Origin: Sabellastarte sp. h YS-2021
Taxonomy: Eukaryota > Annelida > Polychaeta > Sabellida > Sabellidae
Direction of reading: 5' to 3'
DNA: 64,000 bases
Assembly (NCBI GenBank): GCA_964017235.1
Contig: OZ024927.1
Span: forward strand, 57,541,293 to 57,605,292
Under the pieces are notes generated by a model that was given only the letters and a program-made list of their open reading frames with translations, was not told the origin of the DNA and searched no databases. Both the position numbers and the translations under genes were made by a program. Below are positions 11,274 through 23,128 of this stretch, in pieces. Within the stretch, counting starts at the first letter, position 1; each line of letters opens with the position of its first letter.

Positions 11274-12165
11274 GTAAGTGCAGTGTGTTTTACACAACAC
11301 ATCAATTTAGTTTTGAAATGTGTGATCAGACTTAAGTAATGGAGTAATATATTAGGATGTACTGAACTGGTTATATAACAGCTTATCACAAAAAAATTAG
11401 AATCTTCCAAGGTAACTCACATTGTTCTAAAAGTGAAGCACTTTTTTAGTGCTGTTGGTCTTAGAAGTCAGTCACAAAATATGGGGGATAAATTTTCAGT
11501 TTGTCAATCGGAAATGTTTTTAGAGGTGGATGTTTTACTGGTTGAGTGTGTGTTTTTTTTGTAATTCATTATAGACTCCATCCAAAGCTGAATACAAGTG
11601 GTGCATAACTGCATATATTAGTGATTGTTCTGGATACATTACTGTGTGGTGCCATATATGGCATAAAACTCATCTGGGCGCAAACCGGGAGATAGAAAAT
11701 GTAACAACATATTTTTTTGTCATCTGTAGGACTCTTGTACTTTCGCATACCTAATAAGAGAGTTGAAGTGACACCAGATATAAATTGTGTATTTTCAGGA
11801 CTTTCCGTATGCCAATTGTGCCAAGTTAGGGAACTGATTTCTAGTTGAAATTATATTATCACCAAGTAAAAAGCACTGTAAAAATTAATTGGTTTAATAT
11901 TTGTGCATAAAGTTTATTCATAGCTTGCGCTTGTGTCTGCATAGTTTAATCAATGGAAATCCACAAGATTGAACATAAAATAGCTACAAATAAGTTTTGT
12001 GTCCATGTAGCTGTTTATCTACTTGTCAAATTACATCGAATAGTTTTTTCTTTTGTCAAAGGTGTCCCATATCTTTTATTAATGGACAGATGCTCCGCTC
12101 TGTGATTTTTACCATATATAGAAGCCTCTTTTTTCACATTTCCGAAGAAACCCTTTTACATTTAT
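11274..12165. other. Intron 2, proximal part, nothing recognised
   Basis: Single-copy-looking AT-rich intron sequence between the exon 2 donor and the F9 element. No open frame or repeat family was identified. Confidence 0.5.
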
Positions 12166-12211
12166 TATATCCCCAGACGAAAGTCGGGGATATATTGGAT
12201 TCAGGTCCGTC

Positions 12212-12257
<46 letters not shown>

Positions 12258-12399
12258 AGAAATTTCCTTGTGGACGCGATAACTCAAAAACAAATTAATT
12301 TTTTTTTTTCAAACTTGGTACACATGTTAAGGGTGCCCAAAGGAAGATCCCTATTTTAAGGTGACCTTAAACTCCCAGTAAAAAAGAACTTATGGCCAC

Positions 12400-14240
12400 C
12401 TTAAGGTCAAAAATTGGACTTTTGGCCACTTAGAGCCCTGTAGGTCACAAACTATGATGCTCAGCTGGCTGAAATTTTACCTGACAACACATTAATATGT
12501 TCTTAGTACATGTGCCGAAAATCACGACTTTAAGTTGAGGAGAAAATTGTCTTTGAGGCCCATAAATACCCCCACTTAGGGATTTTTTGCTATACTTTTC
12601 ACATATTTTGCCCTATAATTTGGAAGTGGTAATTCTGATGAGTCTCAAACTGTGCTAGGTATAACTTTGATATGTAATCCTTGTCTGTAGAAAATTTTAG
12701 GGCTGTAGGTTTACCCAAAGGGGTCGACTTAAGGTCTCAAAAGTGCCCACAGAGACCCAATTTATGCACTTTTTGCCACTTTCAAGCACTGTAGCTTTAA
12801 AACTATGTCTCTCATCTAAGTTAAATATCATCTGGGAATATATCTATGTGTTTTCTTATATGTGCCCCAACATTTAGGCCTTTAATAGACAGTTAACCTG
12901 TGTATCAGGACCATAAACACCCACCCGAGTGACCCTTATAAGACATTTTTCACATCTTTTTCCCTGTAACTTGGAAATGGTAAGTCTGAGAAGTTTCAAA
13001 CTGTATTAGATATATATTCTGTGTGTAATCTTAGTATGTAACAGATTTTAAGTCTGAAGCTTTAATTTTGAAGGTCAAATTGAGGTCTCTAAAAGGCTCC
13101 CAAAGACCCAATATTTGGACTTTTTGCTACTTTTAAGCCCTGTGACTGTCAAACTATGTGACTGATAGAGCTCAAATCCTATCTGGGAAGATATTAGTAT
13201 GTTATTTATATATGTGCCAAAAATTAAGGCTTTAAGAAGACATTTAACCTGTGTATGAGGACCATAAATCCCCACCCGAGTGACCATTTTTAGACATTTT
13301 TCACATATTTTGCCCTGTAACTTGGAAATGGTAAGTCTAAGAAGTTTCAAACTGTATTAGATGCATATTCTATGTGTAATCTTAGTATGTGACAAATTTT
13401 AAGTCTGAAGCTTTAATTTGAAGGCCACATTTAGGTCTCTAGAAGGCCCCATAAAGACCCAGTATTTGGACTTTTTGCCAATTTTAAGGCCTTTGACTGT
13501 TAAACTATGTGACTGATACAGCTGAAATCTCATCTGGGAATACATTATTATGTTCTTTTTACATGTGCCAAAAATCAAGGCTTCAAGTAGACATTTAACC
13601 TGTGTATGAGGACCTTAAACACCCACCTGAGTGACCCTTTTAAGACATTTTTCACATATTTTGCTCTGTAACTTGGAAATGGTAAGTCTGAGAAGTTTCA
13701 AACTTTATTAGATACATATTCTATGTGTAATCTTAGTATGTAACAAATTTTAAGTCTGAAGCTTTAATTTGAAAGCCACATCGAGATCTCTAAAAGGCCC
13801 ACAGAGACCCAATATTTGGACTTTTTGCCACCTTTAAGCCCTGTGACTGTTAAACTATGTGATTGATGGAGCTGAAATCCCATCTGGGAATGCATTATTA
13901 TGTCCTTTTTACATATGGCGAAAATCAAGGTTTTTAGTAGACATTTAACCTGTGTATGAGGGCCATAGACACTCGCCCAAGTGCCTTTTTGGACATTTTT
14001 TCCGTATTTTGCCCTGTTATTTGGAAATGCTTAGTGTGACAAGTCTTAAACTGTATTATATATAATTTTTGTTTGTTATGTATGTCCCCCAAAAAGTTTC
14101 AGATCTGTAGTTTAATTGCTAAGGTCTCTTTAACAATTGTAAAATGCCCACAGAAACCCAATTTATGGACATTATGCCACTTTAAAGCCCAGTAACTGTC
14201 AAACTATGTGGGTTATAGAGCTGAAATCTTTGAATTTTTA
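12400..14240 (+). repeat. F9 tandem core, 351-bp units
   Basis: AACCTGTGTATGAGG-type motifs recur at about 12895, 13246, 13597 and 13947, i.e. every 350-351 bp, giving about five units including degraded edge units. Each contains CTGTAACTTGGAAATGGTAA and CCCAATATTTGGACTTTTTG. Within a unit no shorter period is obvious, so this is longer than the other cores. Confidence 0.85.
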
Positions 14241-14328
14241 AAAGGAAATGCCTGTCTATTTAAATTTTGAATATTAATAATGTTATGGCTATCTTAGTCT
14301 TTTAAGAACTTATTTTTGTGTGTTATAC

Positions 14329-15467
14329 CTCTGCTTGCTGAGTTTTTAACTTTTTAAAATGAAACTGGTTAAACGCCGGTTAAACATATTCAAGTAGACA
14401 AAATGGACACTTTAAGTGAGCTTTAAGTCCCAATATTAATGAAATTATATCCGTATGTAGTAAAACTAGGGGATTTTTAACCCTCAACTAGCCCAGTTTT
14501 ATTCAACTTGCCTCAGTTAATTTTGACACAGCTCCTACAGTTATGAACTCATTTCAGTTGATAATCACATACTTAAAATTCTCAATTCTTTTTGTATTTG
14601 AGTACCCCTTTTATATAGATTGTTTGTTTACCATTTTTGCTGTAGCACTCCATCTCTTTGAGAGAACATGTAAACTGTGTAAAAAAGATGTAGAAGATGA
14701 GATACATTTTGTTTGTGTTTGTCCAGCTTTAGAGCTGATTCGTATGAAATATTTCAAAATTTTAAATATAGATAAATCTGAATTATTAATAGATCAATTA
14801 TCAAGGGTATTAACTCATATGAATGTCAATATGGTTATTAATTTTATTTTTGATTTGTGGCAAGAAAGAAAAAGTAAATTATATTGTTAATTTTTATGTA
14901 TTGAATTGCTGTCTTTATTTACTGTATCTTACCTCAAAATATGTTTGCTCTGTTTGTTATTAACTCTCTATTTAAAGTGACTTATAAGCCCATATAGGGC
15001 TGGGTATTACTTCAATAGTTTTTGTATAATCCTTGTCAACATAATACATGTCACTATAATAAACTAATAAACTAAACTAAGTCCCAACCCACATCCCCCA
15101 CCCGGATTCCCCCCACCCACCTCTGCTTGCTGAGTTTTTCACTTTTTAAAATGAAACTGGTGAAACATATTGAAGTAGACAAAATGGACACTTTAAGTGA
15201 GCTTTAAGTCCCAATATTAATGAAATTATATCCTTATGTAGTAAAACTAGGGGATTTTTAACCCTCAACTAGCCCAGTTTTATTCAACTTGCCTCAGTTA
15301 ATTTTGGCACAGCTCCTACAGTTATGAACTCATTTCAGTTGATAATCACATACTTAAAATTCTCAATTCTTTTTGTATTTGAGTACCCCTTTTATATAGA
15401 TTGTTTGTTTACCATTTATGCTCAACCCACATCCCCCACCCGGATTCCCCCCACCCACCTCTGGGAC
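14329..15467 (+). repeat. Local duplication of a ~300-bp block, one copy split from its tail by a LINE
   Basis: Block X occurs at 14329-14641 and again at 15120-15423, nearly identical except for a 10-12 nt difference near 14373. A C-rich tail Y (CCCACATCCCCCACCCGGAT…) follows the second X at 15424-15467. The same Y also precedes that X at about 15084-15125. In the first copy a LINE tail lies between X and Y. The order X-LINE-Y-X-Y implies a tandem duplication of X-Y plus a LINE insertion into one copy, or loss of the LINE from the other. Confidence 0.8.
14642..15083 (+). mobile_element. 5'-truncated non-LTR retrotransposon (LINE) 3' end
   Basis: The open frame ending at 14889 encodes CKLCKKDVEDEIHFVCVCP and then ALELIRMKYF. 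This is the Cys-His signature (C-x2-C…H-x4-C) that closes ORF2 in CR1/L2/Jockey-group LINEs. A roughly 190-nt 3' UTR follows with a short stem (AGCCCATATAGGGCT). It ends in a repetitive tail (AATAAACTAATAAACTAAAC), as in LINEs that end in short tandem repeats and not poly-A. The reverse transcriptase and endonuclease are absent, so the copy is heavily 5'-truncated. The clade is uncertain. Confidence 0.75.
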
Positions 15468-16376
15468 CTCCAGCTATATTGAGTGACACTAAATAAACAA
15501 AGGTATTTAATGATATCAGATGAGAAACAAAGAACTCAATGGGGTTGCAGATCTTGTGTAATAGTGAGAGAGGTGTGGAGAAGGGGAGAGGGGTGGGGGT
15601 GGGAGGTGGTGGGCTTCATTACATATAACACAAAGGGGAGTCAGAACTGAGATTGTGTCACATATTTAGGTTGCATATATATGGACCACATATATAGGTA
15701 TAGAGGAAATGAATAACTGAAAACAATTTGCAAATTCTAAAAATAATATAATAAAATAATAATATAAATAATTTTTTTTTAAATAATATTTTATTTGTGA
15801 ACAAATATAGAAACAGATATGCGCTTTTGGGATTATGAATTTTAGAATGGACATTGAATCATCAATCATTTAAATACTTTGAAGGAAGATTGAAAAGTAT
15901 GATGAGTTGAGTTAAAAATAATATTTTATTTGTCAACAAATATAGAAACAGATATGCTCTTTTGGGATTATTATTTTAGAATGGACATTCATCAATCATT
16001 TAAATACTTTGAAAATAGGTTTAGAGTTATCATTGCAGGAAGATTGAAAATATAATTTGAGTTATGTATTCGGCGTCTGGGGATACACCATCTTCCTTGG
16101 AAGATATAAACAGAGTAGATTGATGTGCTGAAGTTCATATAATAATGGGTAATTATGTTTTTAAAAATTCCCGATCAAAACCTGTGGCGTGAGTGATGAC
16201 CTGTCTGGGGATATGTTGGCGCCGAGTTGGCCCAATCTAGTTTCAACTAATGTGATCATGAAAACTTAAAAATAAATACCAGAAATATAATGTGTGAAAA
16301 ATAAGGATGTTAAACAACATCTTTAAAAATACAAGTTAAAGAAGAGGTGTAATTAAAATAGGTAAATAGCCTCTTA

Positions 16377-16463
16377 AGTGTCCAGTATTAGAAAATAATG
16401 GACTATTGACTCAGTCCCTTCAGGACCACATAAGCAGTCCATAATTTTGAAATATTGGACACT
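16377..16463. mobile_element. Short TA-flanked MITE, 87 bp
   Basis: It has terminal inverted repeats AGTGTCCAGTATT / AATATTGGACACT with TA on each side (16375-16376, 16464-16465). Pairing continues inward (AATGGACT / AGTCCATA). It is small, non-coding and consistent with a mariner-type MITE. Confidence 0.6.
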
Positions 16464-16489
16464 TACTTGGCCATTAACCCATACTTAAC

Positions 16490-16908
16490 CCCTTTCTATA
16501 AAGGCTGGTGGTATATTCATCCCCTGGTTCCCGGTCATAAAGTTTGTGTGTGCTCTGTGGTCCAAACCCCTGTATGGATTTTCACCATATTTTCAGGATG
16601 TGTTTATCTTAAGAAGTGGAGTTGATTAAGCTTTGGCCAACATCTGGCAACAAGTTTTGCCATGGTAACACTGTTTAACAAAATTTTCAGGATATTATTA
16701 TCCCAAAAGGAACTGGAGCTGATTAGATTTTTGGCAATACCTGACAAGTATTGCCATGTTAGCATTTGTTTATCCCAGTTGGAGCTGATTAGGTTTTGGG
16801 CAGCATTTGGTAACACTTGCTATTCTTTGGACATTTATGGGTGCCTTACAGTCCAACCCATGTATGGATTTTAATTAAATTTTCTCTTCCATTTAAAACA
16901 GTGAGCAA
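16490..16908 (+). mobile_element. F4 Helentron-like element, partial copy
   Basis: The 5' region resembles F4 (CTATAAAGGCTGGTGGTAT). It is followed by three degenerate core units with the F4 signature (GGAGCTGATTAGGTTTTGGG, CCAACCCATGTATGGATTTT). The 3' terminus is missing where the F5 copy begins at 16912. Confidence 0.5.
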
Positions 16909-17136
16909 AATTTAACCCCACACCCCTTGATGGCTGTCGGGGTATTGTTTTCACCCATGGTGTCCGGGTGGACGGGCTTTCGGGTGGCGGTAAACAGTTT
17001 GTCAGGGCTATATCTCAGAAACCGTAAGGTGTAGGAAGTTGATACTCAGTAGGGACATTAGTTAGGGGGTGTAGGTGTGCAACATCATGGTGTGACCTTG
17101 ATTTGACCTTCGACCTTGCCATAGTGACCTTGACCT

Positions 17137-18273
17137 GCCGCCGCAGTGTGTAGAGATTTTCTCGTTAGTCCTCTAGAGGCCAGGGTATTATAGGTAGACT
17201 TCTCAAATTTTCAGGTTATATTCATAACCATAAAATCTTGCCTGGGAATATTTTTGGCCTCATTTTGAAAAACAAGATGGCCGCCATGGACGTTTTTCGA
17301 CTTTCAGCAAGGAGTTTTGTTGGCCCTCTAGAACAAAGGGAATTATAGGTAGAGATCTCAAATTTGCAGGAGATGTTCATCATTACTAAATCTTAACTGA
17401 AAATATTTCTGGCCTCATTTTGAAAAACAAGATGGCCACCACGGGCGTTTCTTTTCAGTTATGAAAAGTGCTTATATCTCCCTTATTATGGGTCCTACAT
17501 AATCTTGTGGTGTGGTCGGATTTGACCTTGGGCCCTCCTTCAAGGTCAAACGTGGATAGCCAAACTTAAAAGTGCTTGTAACTCGCTTATTATTGGTCCT
17601 AGAGGTTTGGGATGGTAAAACAACATATAGGAAATCATGGGCTGGGAATCTTGAGGTGTGGTCGGATTTGACCTTGGGCCCCTCCTTCAAGGTCAAACGA
17701 GGATAGTCAAACTTAAAAGTGCTTATAACTCGCTTATTATTGGTCCTAGAGGTTTGGGATGGTAAACTGACCTATAGGAAATCATGGGCTGGGAATCTTG
17801 TGGTGTGGTCAGAATTGACCTTGGGCCCCTCCTTCAAGGTCAAACGAGGATAGACAAACTTAAAAGTGCTTATAAGATGCTTATTATTGGTCCTAGAGGT
17901 TTGGGATGGTAAACCAACCTATAGGAAATCATGGGCTGGGAATCTTTTGGTGTGGTCAGATTTGACCTTGGGCCCCTCCTTCAAGGTCAAATGAAGATAT
18001 GCAAACTTAAAACTGATTATAACTCGCTTATTATGGGTCCTAGAGGTTTGCAATGGTAAACCAACCTATAGGAAGTCAGGGGCTGGGAATCTTTTGGTGT
18101 GGTCGGATTTGACCTTGGGCCCCTCCTTCAAGGCCAAATGAGGGTAGCCAAACTTAAAAGTGCTTTCAACTTGCTTATTATTGAAAAATGCTGTTTACCT
18201 TCTAAACTATGTTAGTGGGCCTTTTCCGGTGGATACATCTTGCATCTGGCCACAGATGTGCCCTTGGTCTAGT
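17137..18273 (+). mobile_element. F1 Helentron-like element inside F5
   Basis: It begins near CCGCAGTGTGTAGAGATTTT; its first 15 or so bases (GTATCCACTGG in the other copies) are missing or diverged. A leader with AAACAAGATGGCCGCCATGG and five 147-bp core units follow. It ends with GGTGGATACATC, the hairpin CATCTGGCCACAGATG, and CTAGT (CTAG at 18269-18272). The host F5 sequence continues directly after. The hairpin about 12 nt before CTAG is the classic rolling-circle transposon 3' end. Confidence 0.72.
17460..18190 (+). repeat. F1 tandem core, 147-bp units
   Basis: AAACTTAAAAGTGCTT-type motifs recur at 17562, 17709, 17856 and 18003, exactly every 147 bp, and five units can be counted. Each unit holds TTGACCTTGGGCCCCTCC followed by TTCAAGGTCAAA, i.e. 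two nuclear-receptor-like half sites facing each other. Confidence 0.9.
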
Positions 18274-18422
18274 TTTCACTACTCAACATTATTTGGAGCG
18301 TTATCTAACTGACAATGCCCTGAAAGCATCAGCATCTTTGTACTGTTTGTACACTACTTCTATATCTCATCATGTTGAAATTATTTCTCCAGGCTGGGTA
18401 CGGGCATCTCTGATGCTATTTT

Positions 18423-18904
18423 ACAAATGTGCTCTCCAATTATACCTGTGTGCTATAGTTCCCAGCCAGCCTGAGCTGTTTTTTTTTCATTATTCAAGAT
18501 ACGTGATCATTGTTTTTATCAGTTTAAAATCTGATAGATATTGTTTGTGTTTTGCAAAAGATGAACATATGTCATATATACACTCATTGTAAAGTTTTTA
18601 TCATTAAGACACATAATTTAGTGTCACTTATTTAATGCCATTCTTTAAAATATTTTGTATGATATCAATGTAATAAAAAACCGTAAATTGTATCAATATT
18701 GTATTGTCATCAATTTCAAAAGCAAATAAGGGACATGGGCTAGGACAAGACTTTCTTGCATATATGAAATGAGAGTTTAGCTTAATATTTTTAGAATATA
18801 TATTACTTCAGATTGATTTTACTAAATATACTATGCAAAATAATTGAGACATTGGATTGTTTCAGTTTATTGGCCTTTGCTGCCTAGAATTACCAAATTG
18901 TCAA
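18423..18904. other. Intron 2, no feature recognised
   Basis: AT-rich intron sequence between F5 and F4 copies. Nothing was identified. Confidence 0.5.
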
Positions 18905-19985
18905 CCATGCAGGGGGTTATAGTAGTCCCCTGCGCCATCCTGGCAGCGGCGGGCATACAGCCTGTGGGTGTTCCACAGCCTAAACCCCTGCATGAATTTT
19001 CACCAAATTTTCAGGGGATATTTACCCCAAGAGGATCTAGAGCTGATTAGGTTTTGGGGGGAATCCAGTAATATCTGTTGCCATGGCAATACTTTTAAGA
19101 TTTTCGGGTCTTAAAGTTTGTGGGTGTTCCACAGCCTAAACCCCTGCACAGATTTTCACCAAATTTTCAGGATATGTTTACCCCAAGAGGATCTAGAGCT
19201 GATCATATTTTGGGGGGTACCAGTTACTAATGTTGCCATGGCAACATTTTTAAGATTTTCGGGTCTTAAACATTGTGGGTGTTCCACAGCCTAAACCTCT
19301 GCATGGATTTTCACCAAATTTTTAGGACATGTTTACCCAAAATGGATCTAGAACTGATTAGGTTTTGAGGGGTATCTAGCTACCACTGTTGCAATGGCAA
19401 CACTTTTAAGATTTTCAGGTCTTAAACTTTGTGGGTGTTCCACAGCCTAAACCCATACATGGTTTTTCACCAAATTTTCAGAGTATGTTTACCCCAAAAG
19501 GATCTACAGATGATTAGGTTTTGGCGGGTATTCAGCGGCAACTGTTGCCATGGCAACACTTCTAAGATTTTTAATTTTTGGGTCTTAAAGTTTGTTCTAA
19601 AATCTTTAATGTTTTCTGTAACCTAAAATATTACTGCTAGCTCATCAGATTTGCACAAAATGTTAATGAATGGGAAAGCTTGCCTGAGAGTAATTGTGTC
19701 CTTGTTTTGGAAACAAAATGGCTGCCATATCACGTCTTTAATGACAAGTAAGAGGGTCCTCATATCAAAAAGGCCTTATATCTCCCTTATAATTGTTTCT
19801 TGGGCTACAAAATATGAAAACTACTTGTAAGAAATCATGGCCTGTGAATCTTTTATAGAACAGCTTGTGGGTTCTCTATACTTCTTACACAGAAGTTGTT
19901 TCTAAGATTTTCCCAAATCTCAATGTTGTTGGCCATTTAGTTGTACCTGCGGGCTGGGGTTCTTGCCTGCCGAGGCTGGCTATTT
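18905..19985 (+). mobile_element. F4 Helentron-like element, copy 1
   Basis: The 5' end is decayed (GCAGGGGGTTATAGTAGTCC). About four 156-bp core units follow; GTGGGTGTTCCACAGCCTAA recurs at 18964, 19120, 19275 and 19431. Then come a non-repeated stretch and the 3' end GCGGGCTGGGGTTCTTGCCT / GCCGAGGCTGGCTATTTTT, the same as at 32060-32105. It ends about 160 bp before the exon 3 acceptor. Confidence 0.7.
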
Positions 19986-20144
19986 TTATATTTATCAGTG
20001 TGTTTGTTTAATCATACTGGTGTCACTAAATATATAGACTGTATGACATATTGTGACTGGACATTTTTACTCTTTTCAATAAGTATTTGTACATTATTTT
20101 ATTTGTATATATATACCATACATGTCCAATTATATATATTTCAG

Positions 20145-20685
20145 TTATGTCATCCAAGAGGACTTAAGTTCAGAACACAAAATGATCACAGACCTGCCAC
20201 TTTCCACACTTACTTAATCACCCGAGAAGATGGCAGTCGGAACTATGGGGCAGCTCTTACATTTTTTGAGAAAGTTGAAGACGCTCAGATCTGTTCTGCC
20301 ATGCAAACGCTCCAAGCAATGCACATGGCTGAACTCAGTAATGCCCAGTCCCAAACCCTTTATTCACACCTCTCGAGTTCTGTGTACAAACGCAGTCCAA
20401 AGCTCGCCCGAAAACTGGACTCCAAAGTCGTGGGTACAGTCTATGACATGAGAAAGGACACCCTGTTTGTTACAAAGTGCATCAGTGTCATATCATACCA
20501 GCCCTTTATCACCACCTTTCAGAGGTTCTTGCAGATTGTGTATGAATCAGTGATTAGTATTACACCACCAGAGGTTCCCATCGAGAGCTATATCTACAAC
20601 ATCATCTATGAAATACCCAGACCGCAGCCAGGGGTCAGCCTCAAGTTTCAGCTGGCAGGTCAGATGTTGACCTGCCAAAGACCAG
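20145..20685 (+). CDS. DENND5: DENND5 coding exon 3 (uDENN)
   Basis: This 541-nt exon supplies about 180 residues. Conserved blocks are [59 protein letters not shown] and CQRP. All occur in this order in vertebrate DENND5A/B ([58 protein letters not shown]). It forms most of the uDENN lobe, residues about 66-245. The acceptor follows a T-rich tract (TATATATTTCAG) and the donor is GTATGG. It enters in phase 0 after exon 2, restoring M-LCHPRG against human GMLCMPKG, and leaves in phase 1. The open frame running upstream from 19941 is intron read-through and not coding. Confidence 0.96.
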
Positions 20686-20819
20686 GTATGGTGTCAATTT
20701 GAATTTGAAAATAATATAATCATGCCAAGTTGAATATCAAAGAGATAGATAAGTATTTTTACTGCACCTGTAATCTATGATATCGAATTACACAGTTAAT
20801 GTAATCAAGAAAAGGTTAT

Positions 20820-22176
20820 TATGTCCACCCACTGGGGGGGTGGACATATTATTTTTGCTTTTTCTGCCGTCCGGCGTCACTTGGTTTCCAGACATTTTAG
20901 GCAACAGTTCTTATCCTATCTTTACCAAATTTGGCATGCAGGTTTATTGGGTTAATAGCTTGTATGGGATTGCTTTTGGTGATAATAGCTCTATAGCTAA
21001 CTGAGTAATAGCTACTTTGCTACTTTTGAGTATCTCTTTGGTTTCCAGACATTTTAAGGAATGCTATTAAGCCTATCTTTCTGAAATTTGGTATGGAGGT
21101 TCATTGGGTTAATAGCTTGTATGGGATTGCTTTTGGGGGGAATTGCTTCATAGATCAGTGAGTAATTAATTAAATAAATGAGTAATTAGCTATTTTGAGT
21201 ACTGAAAAAGGCAAATGTGCTCATATCTCCTAAACCGTGCGAGATAGAGCGATTTCGTCGAAATTTTCAACCCACAGGGTATCTGAGGAATGTAATCTTT
21301 GCAATTTTCAAAAAATTTTCCCCTCCCCAAAAATGGCGGCCATTTTGAATTTTCAAATTTTTGCCAAAAATGGCAAAACACAAATTTGCTTCTATCTCCT
21401 TAACCGTGCGAGAGAGAGCGATTTCGTCGAAATTTTCGGCCCACAGGGTATCTAAGGAGTGTAATCTGTGCAATTTTCAAAAAATTTTCCCCTCCCCAAA
21501 AATGGCGGCCATTTTGAATTTTCGAATTTTTGCCAAAAATGGCAAAACACAAAATTCCTTCTGTCTCCTTAACCGTGCGAGATAGAGCGATTTCATCGAA
21601 ATTTTCAACCCACAGGGTATCTAAGAAATGTACTCTTAGCAATTTTCAAAAAATTTTCCCCTCCCCAAAAATGGCGGCCATTTTGAATTTTCGAATTTTT
21701 GCCAAAAATGGCAATACACAAATTTGCTTTTATCTCCTTAACCGTGTGAGATAGAGCGATTTCATCGAAATTTTTGACCCACAGGGTATCTGAGCATTGT
21801 ACTCTTTGCAATTTTCAAAAATTTTCCTCTTCCCACATATGGCGGCCATTTTGAATTTTCGAATTTTTGCCCAAAATGGCAAAACACAAAATTGATTCTA
21901 TCTTCTTAACCGTGCGAGATAGAGTGACTTCATCAAAATTTTCGACCCAACCAATGCAAAAAAGCATGAAGCTGAAATAATTTACATGTACACTAATAAA
22001 TATTTAAGCATCATTGATATATTTTACAAATGAAATAGGGTCTTGTAAGACTACTGTACAATTTTGGCAAAAGGTTCATGGGGTGGATATTACACATGAT
22101 AATGTGTGTTCTTCTATGCTATCCTCTTTCTATTCATATGTCGCAGCTACTATCAACAGGGCGTCCTATTTCTAGT
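20820..22176 (+). mobile_element. F3 Helentron-like element, copy B
   Basis: The 5' hairpin TATGTCCACCCACTGG…GGGTGGACATA is followed by the leader (TTGGTTTCCAGACATTTT) and four 169-bp core units (about 21230-21930). A 3' tail contains GGGGTGGATATTACACATG (an inverted copy of the 5' end), the stem ACACATGATAATGTGT, and GGGCGTCCTATTTCTAGT (CTAG at 22172-22175). This copy is not interrupted by other elements. The flanks are T on both sides. The antisense and sense small open frames here are repeat artefacts. Confidence 0.75.
21230..21930 (+). repeat. F3 tandem core, 169-bp units
   Basis: AATGGCGGCCATTTTGAATT recurs at 21332, 21501 and 21670, a period of 169 bp, with a further diverged unit after these. 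Each unit contains a 17-bp palindrome around GGCGGCC and the motif GATAGAGCGATTTCGTCGAA. Confidence 0.92.
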
Positions 22177-23002
22177 TTAAGGAGATATATTTACATCATA
22201 ATATGATATGTACACTGTTGAAGAAATACAATTTGAAAGAATAACAATTGTGATAATTATTAGTCAAATTACTAAGAATAAGTGTTTTTAAAGATCTGCT
22301 GTTAATAAATAAAATACAGTTGTCACTTTAAGATACATTATTTTTGTGTGAAGGAAGGGATAGTTGCTCATCACAGATTCAGCACACTGGGTTATAAAAA
22401 AGGTTGTTGCTGGTTGCAGTTAGCAGATGGTTGTTCTTTGAAGCTTTATTTAGCATGGGTGGTTTCAGAAGTGGTAGCTGTTTTTAGGTGGCTGTTTTCA
22501 GAAGTGGTTGCTTTAGAATGTTTAACTGTATTGTGATGCACCTGTTATCACATCAGTATTTTGCTCGATTAACAAGTCTAGACTACAGAAATACTATGGC
22601 TCAATTATTGTATAAAACTAGAAAACTGTGTTTGCAATTTATAGGTTTATATATAAAGAATGCATTTGAAGATATTTGGAAATTCATGTACTGCCAATCT
22701 TAATGTTCATTAATCAGAATTTTATGTGTAATTTTAAGACAATACTGTATAAATGTTTTTTTTCTTGCGGGTACCTAAGTTCGTGAATCCACATAGAAGG
22801 CTTGCTTCGCGAGAATTAATTTTCGCGGTGAAAGATACTATGTTGTCGCCCAACAAAAAAAAGTGATAACCTTACATTGACTGTTAAACATTTACAAGTA
22901 TCAGTCACACCCACTAAATCCCATTTGTTTATCACATTTGTAATGTTGTTGGTATGTATAGTGCGAAACAATTAATGAAATGTGCCTTCTTGCTTACTAT
23001 AG
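22177..23002. other. Intron 3, distal part
   Basis: No gene is seen. A stretch near 22765-22850 (GCGAGAATTAATTTTCGCGG) is a short inverted repeat that may belong to an interspersed element, but I could not define its ends. Confidence 0.4.
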
Positions 23003-23128
23003 GTGACACAGAACTCCCTCTGTTTGACTATCCACTGAAACACTTATTTGAGCTGTTGGGAGTAGATAATGTGCTGAATATTTTCACCAGTGTGTTACTA
23101 GAACATCAAGTGCTATTTTATTGTTCAG
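23003..23128 (+). CDS. DENND5: DENND5 coding exon 4 (cDENN start)
   Basis: This 126-nt exon encodes [20 protein letters not shown], then [20 protein letters not shown] and S. It aligns with human …[39 protein letters not shown]. It opens the central DENN (cDENN) module that contacts the Rab substrate in the family. Both junctions are phase 1, so the exon could be skipped without shifting the frame. The donor GTAAGT is consensus; the acceptor is CTTACTATAG. Residues about 246-287. Confidence 0.95.

Larger units (their letters stand above)
12166..16241 (+). mobile_element. F9 Helentron-like element, ~4.1 kb
   Basis: It starts with the hairpin TATCCCCAGAC…GTCGGGGATATA (about 12166-12194), then a (CCG)n tract of about 15 units (12213-12256). 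The 351-bp tandem core follows. Near the 3' end the inverted copy of the 5' terminus appears (TGTCTGGGGATATG, 16203-16216), followed by …CCCAATCTAGT with CTAG at 16237-16240. The interior also holds a duplicated 300-bp block and a LINE tail. The poly-arginine open frame at 12212 is only the CCG tract. End structure is seen directly; Helitron2-type assignment is inference. Confidence 0.6.
16912..18422 (+). mobile_element. F5 Helentron-like element, copy split by F1
   Basis: The 5' terminal hairpin region (TTAACCCCACACCCCTTGAT…GTCGGGGTATTG) and one 146-bp core unit lie before 17136. The F5 3' portion resumes at 18274 (ACATTATTTGGAGCG, CTGACAATGCCCTGAAAGC) and ends GGGTACGGGCATCTCTGATG. That 3' portion lines up with 59878-60020 of the intact F5 copy, showing that the F1 element between is an insertion. 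The ORF at 18209 is fortuitous. Confidence 0.7.

Noticed and set aside
12212-12256. Poly-arginine frame
   Set aside because: It is the translation of a (CCG)n microsatellite in the F9 5' leader.
18209-18592. 127-codon frame
   Set aside because: It crosses the F1 3' end and the F5 tail, so it is a chance frame over a transposon junction.
22765-22850. Inverted repeat GCGAGAATTAATTTTCGCGG as a possible MITE
   Set aside because: No target duplication or outer boundaries could be found.
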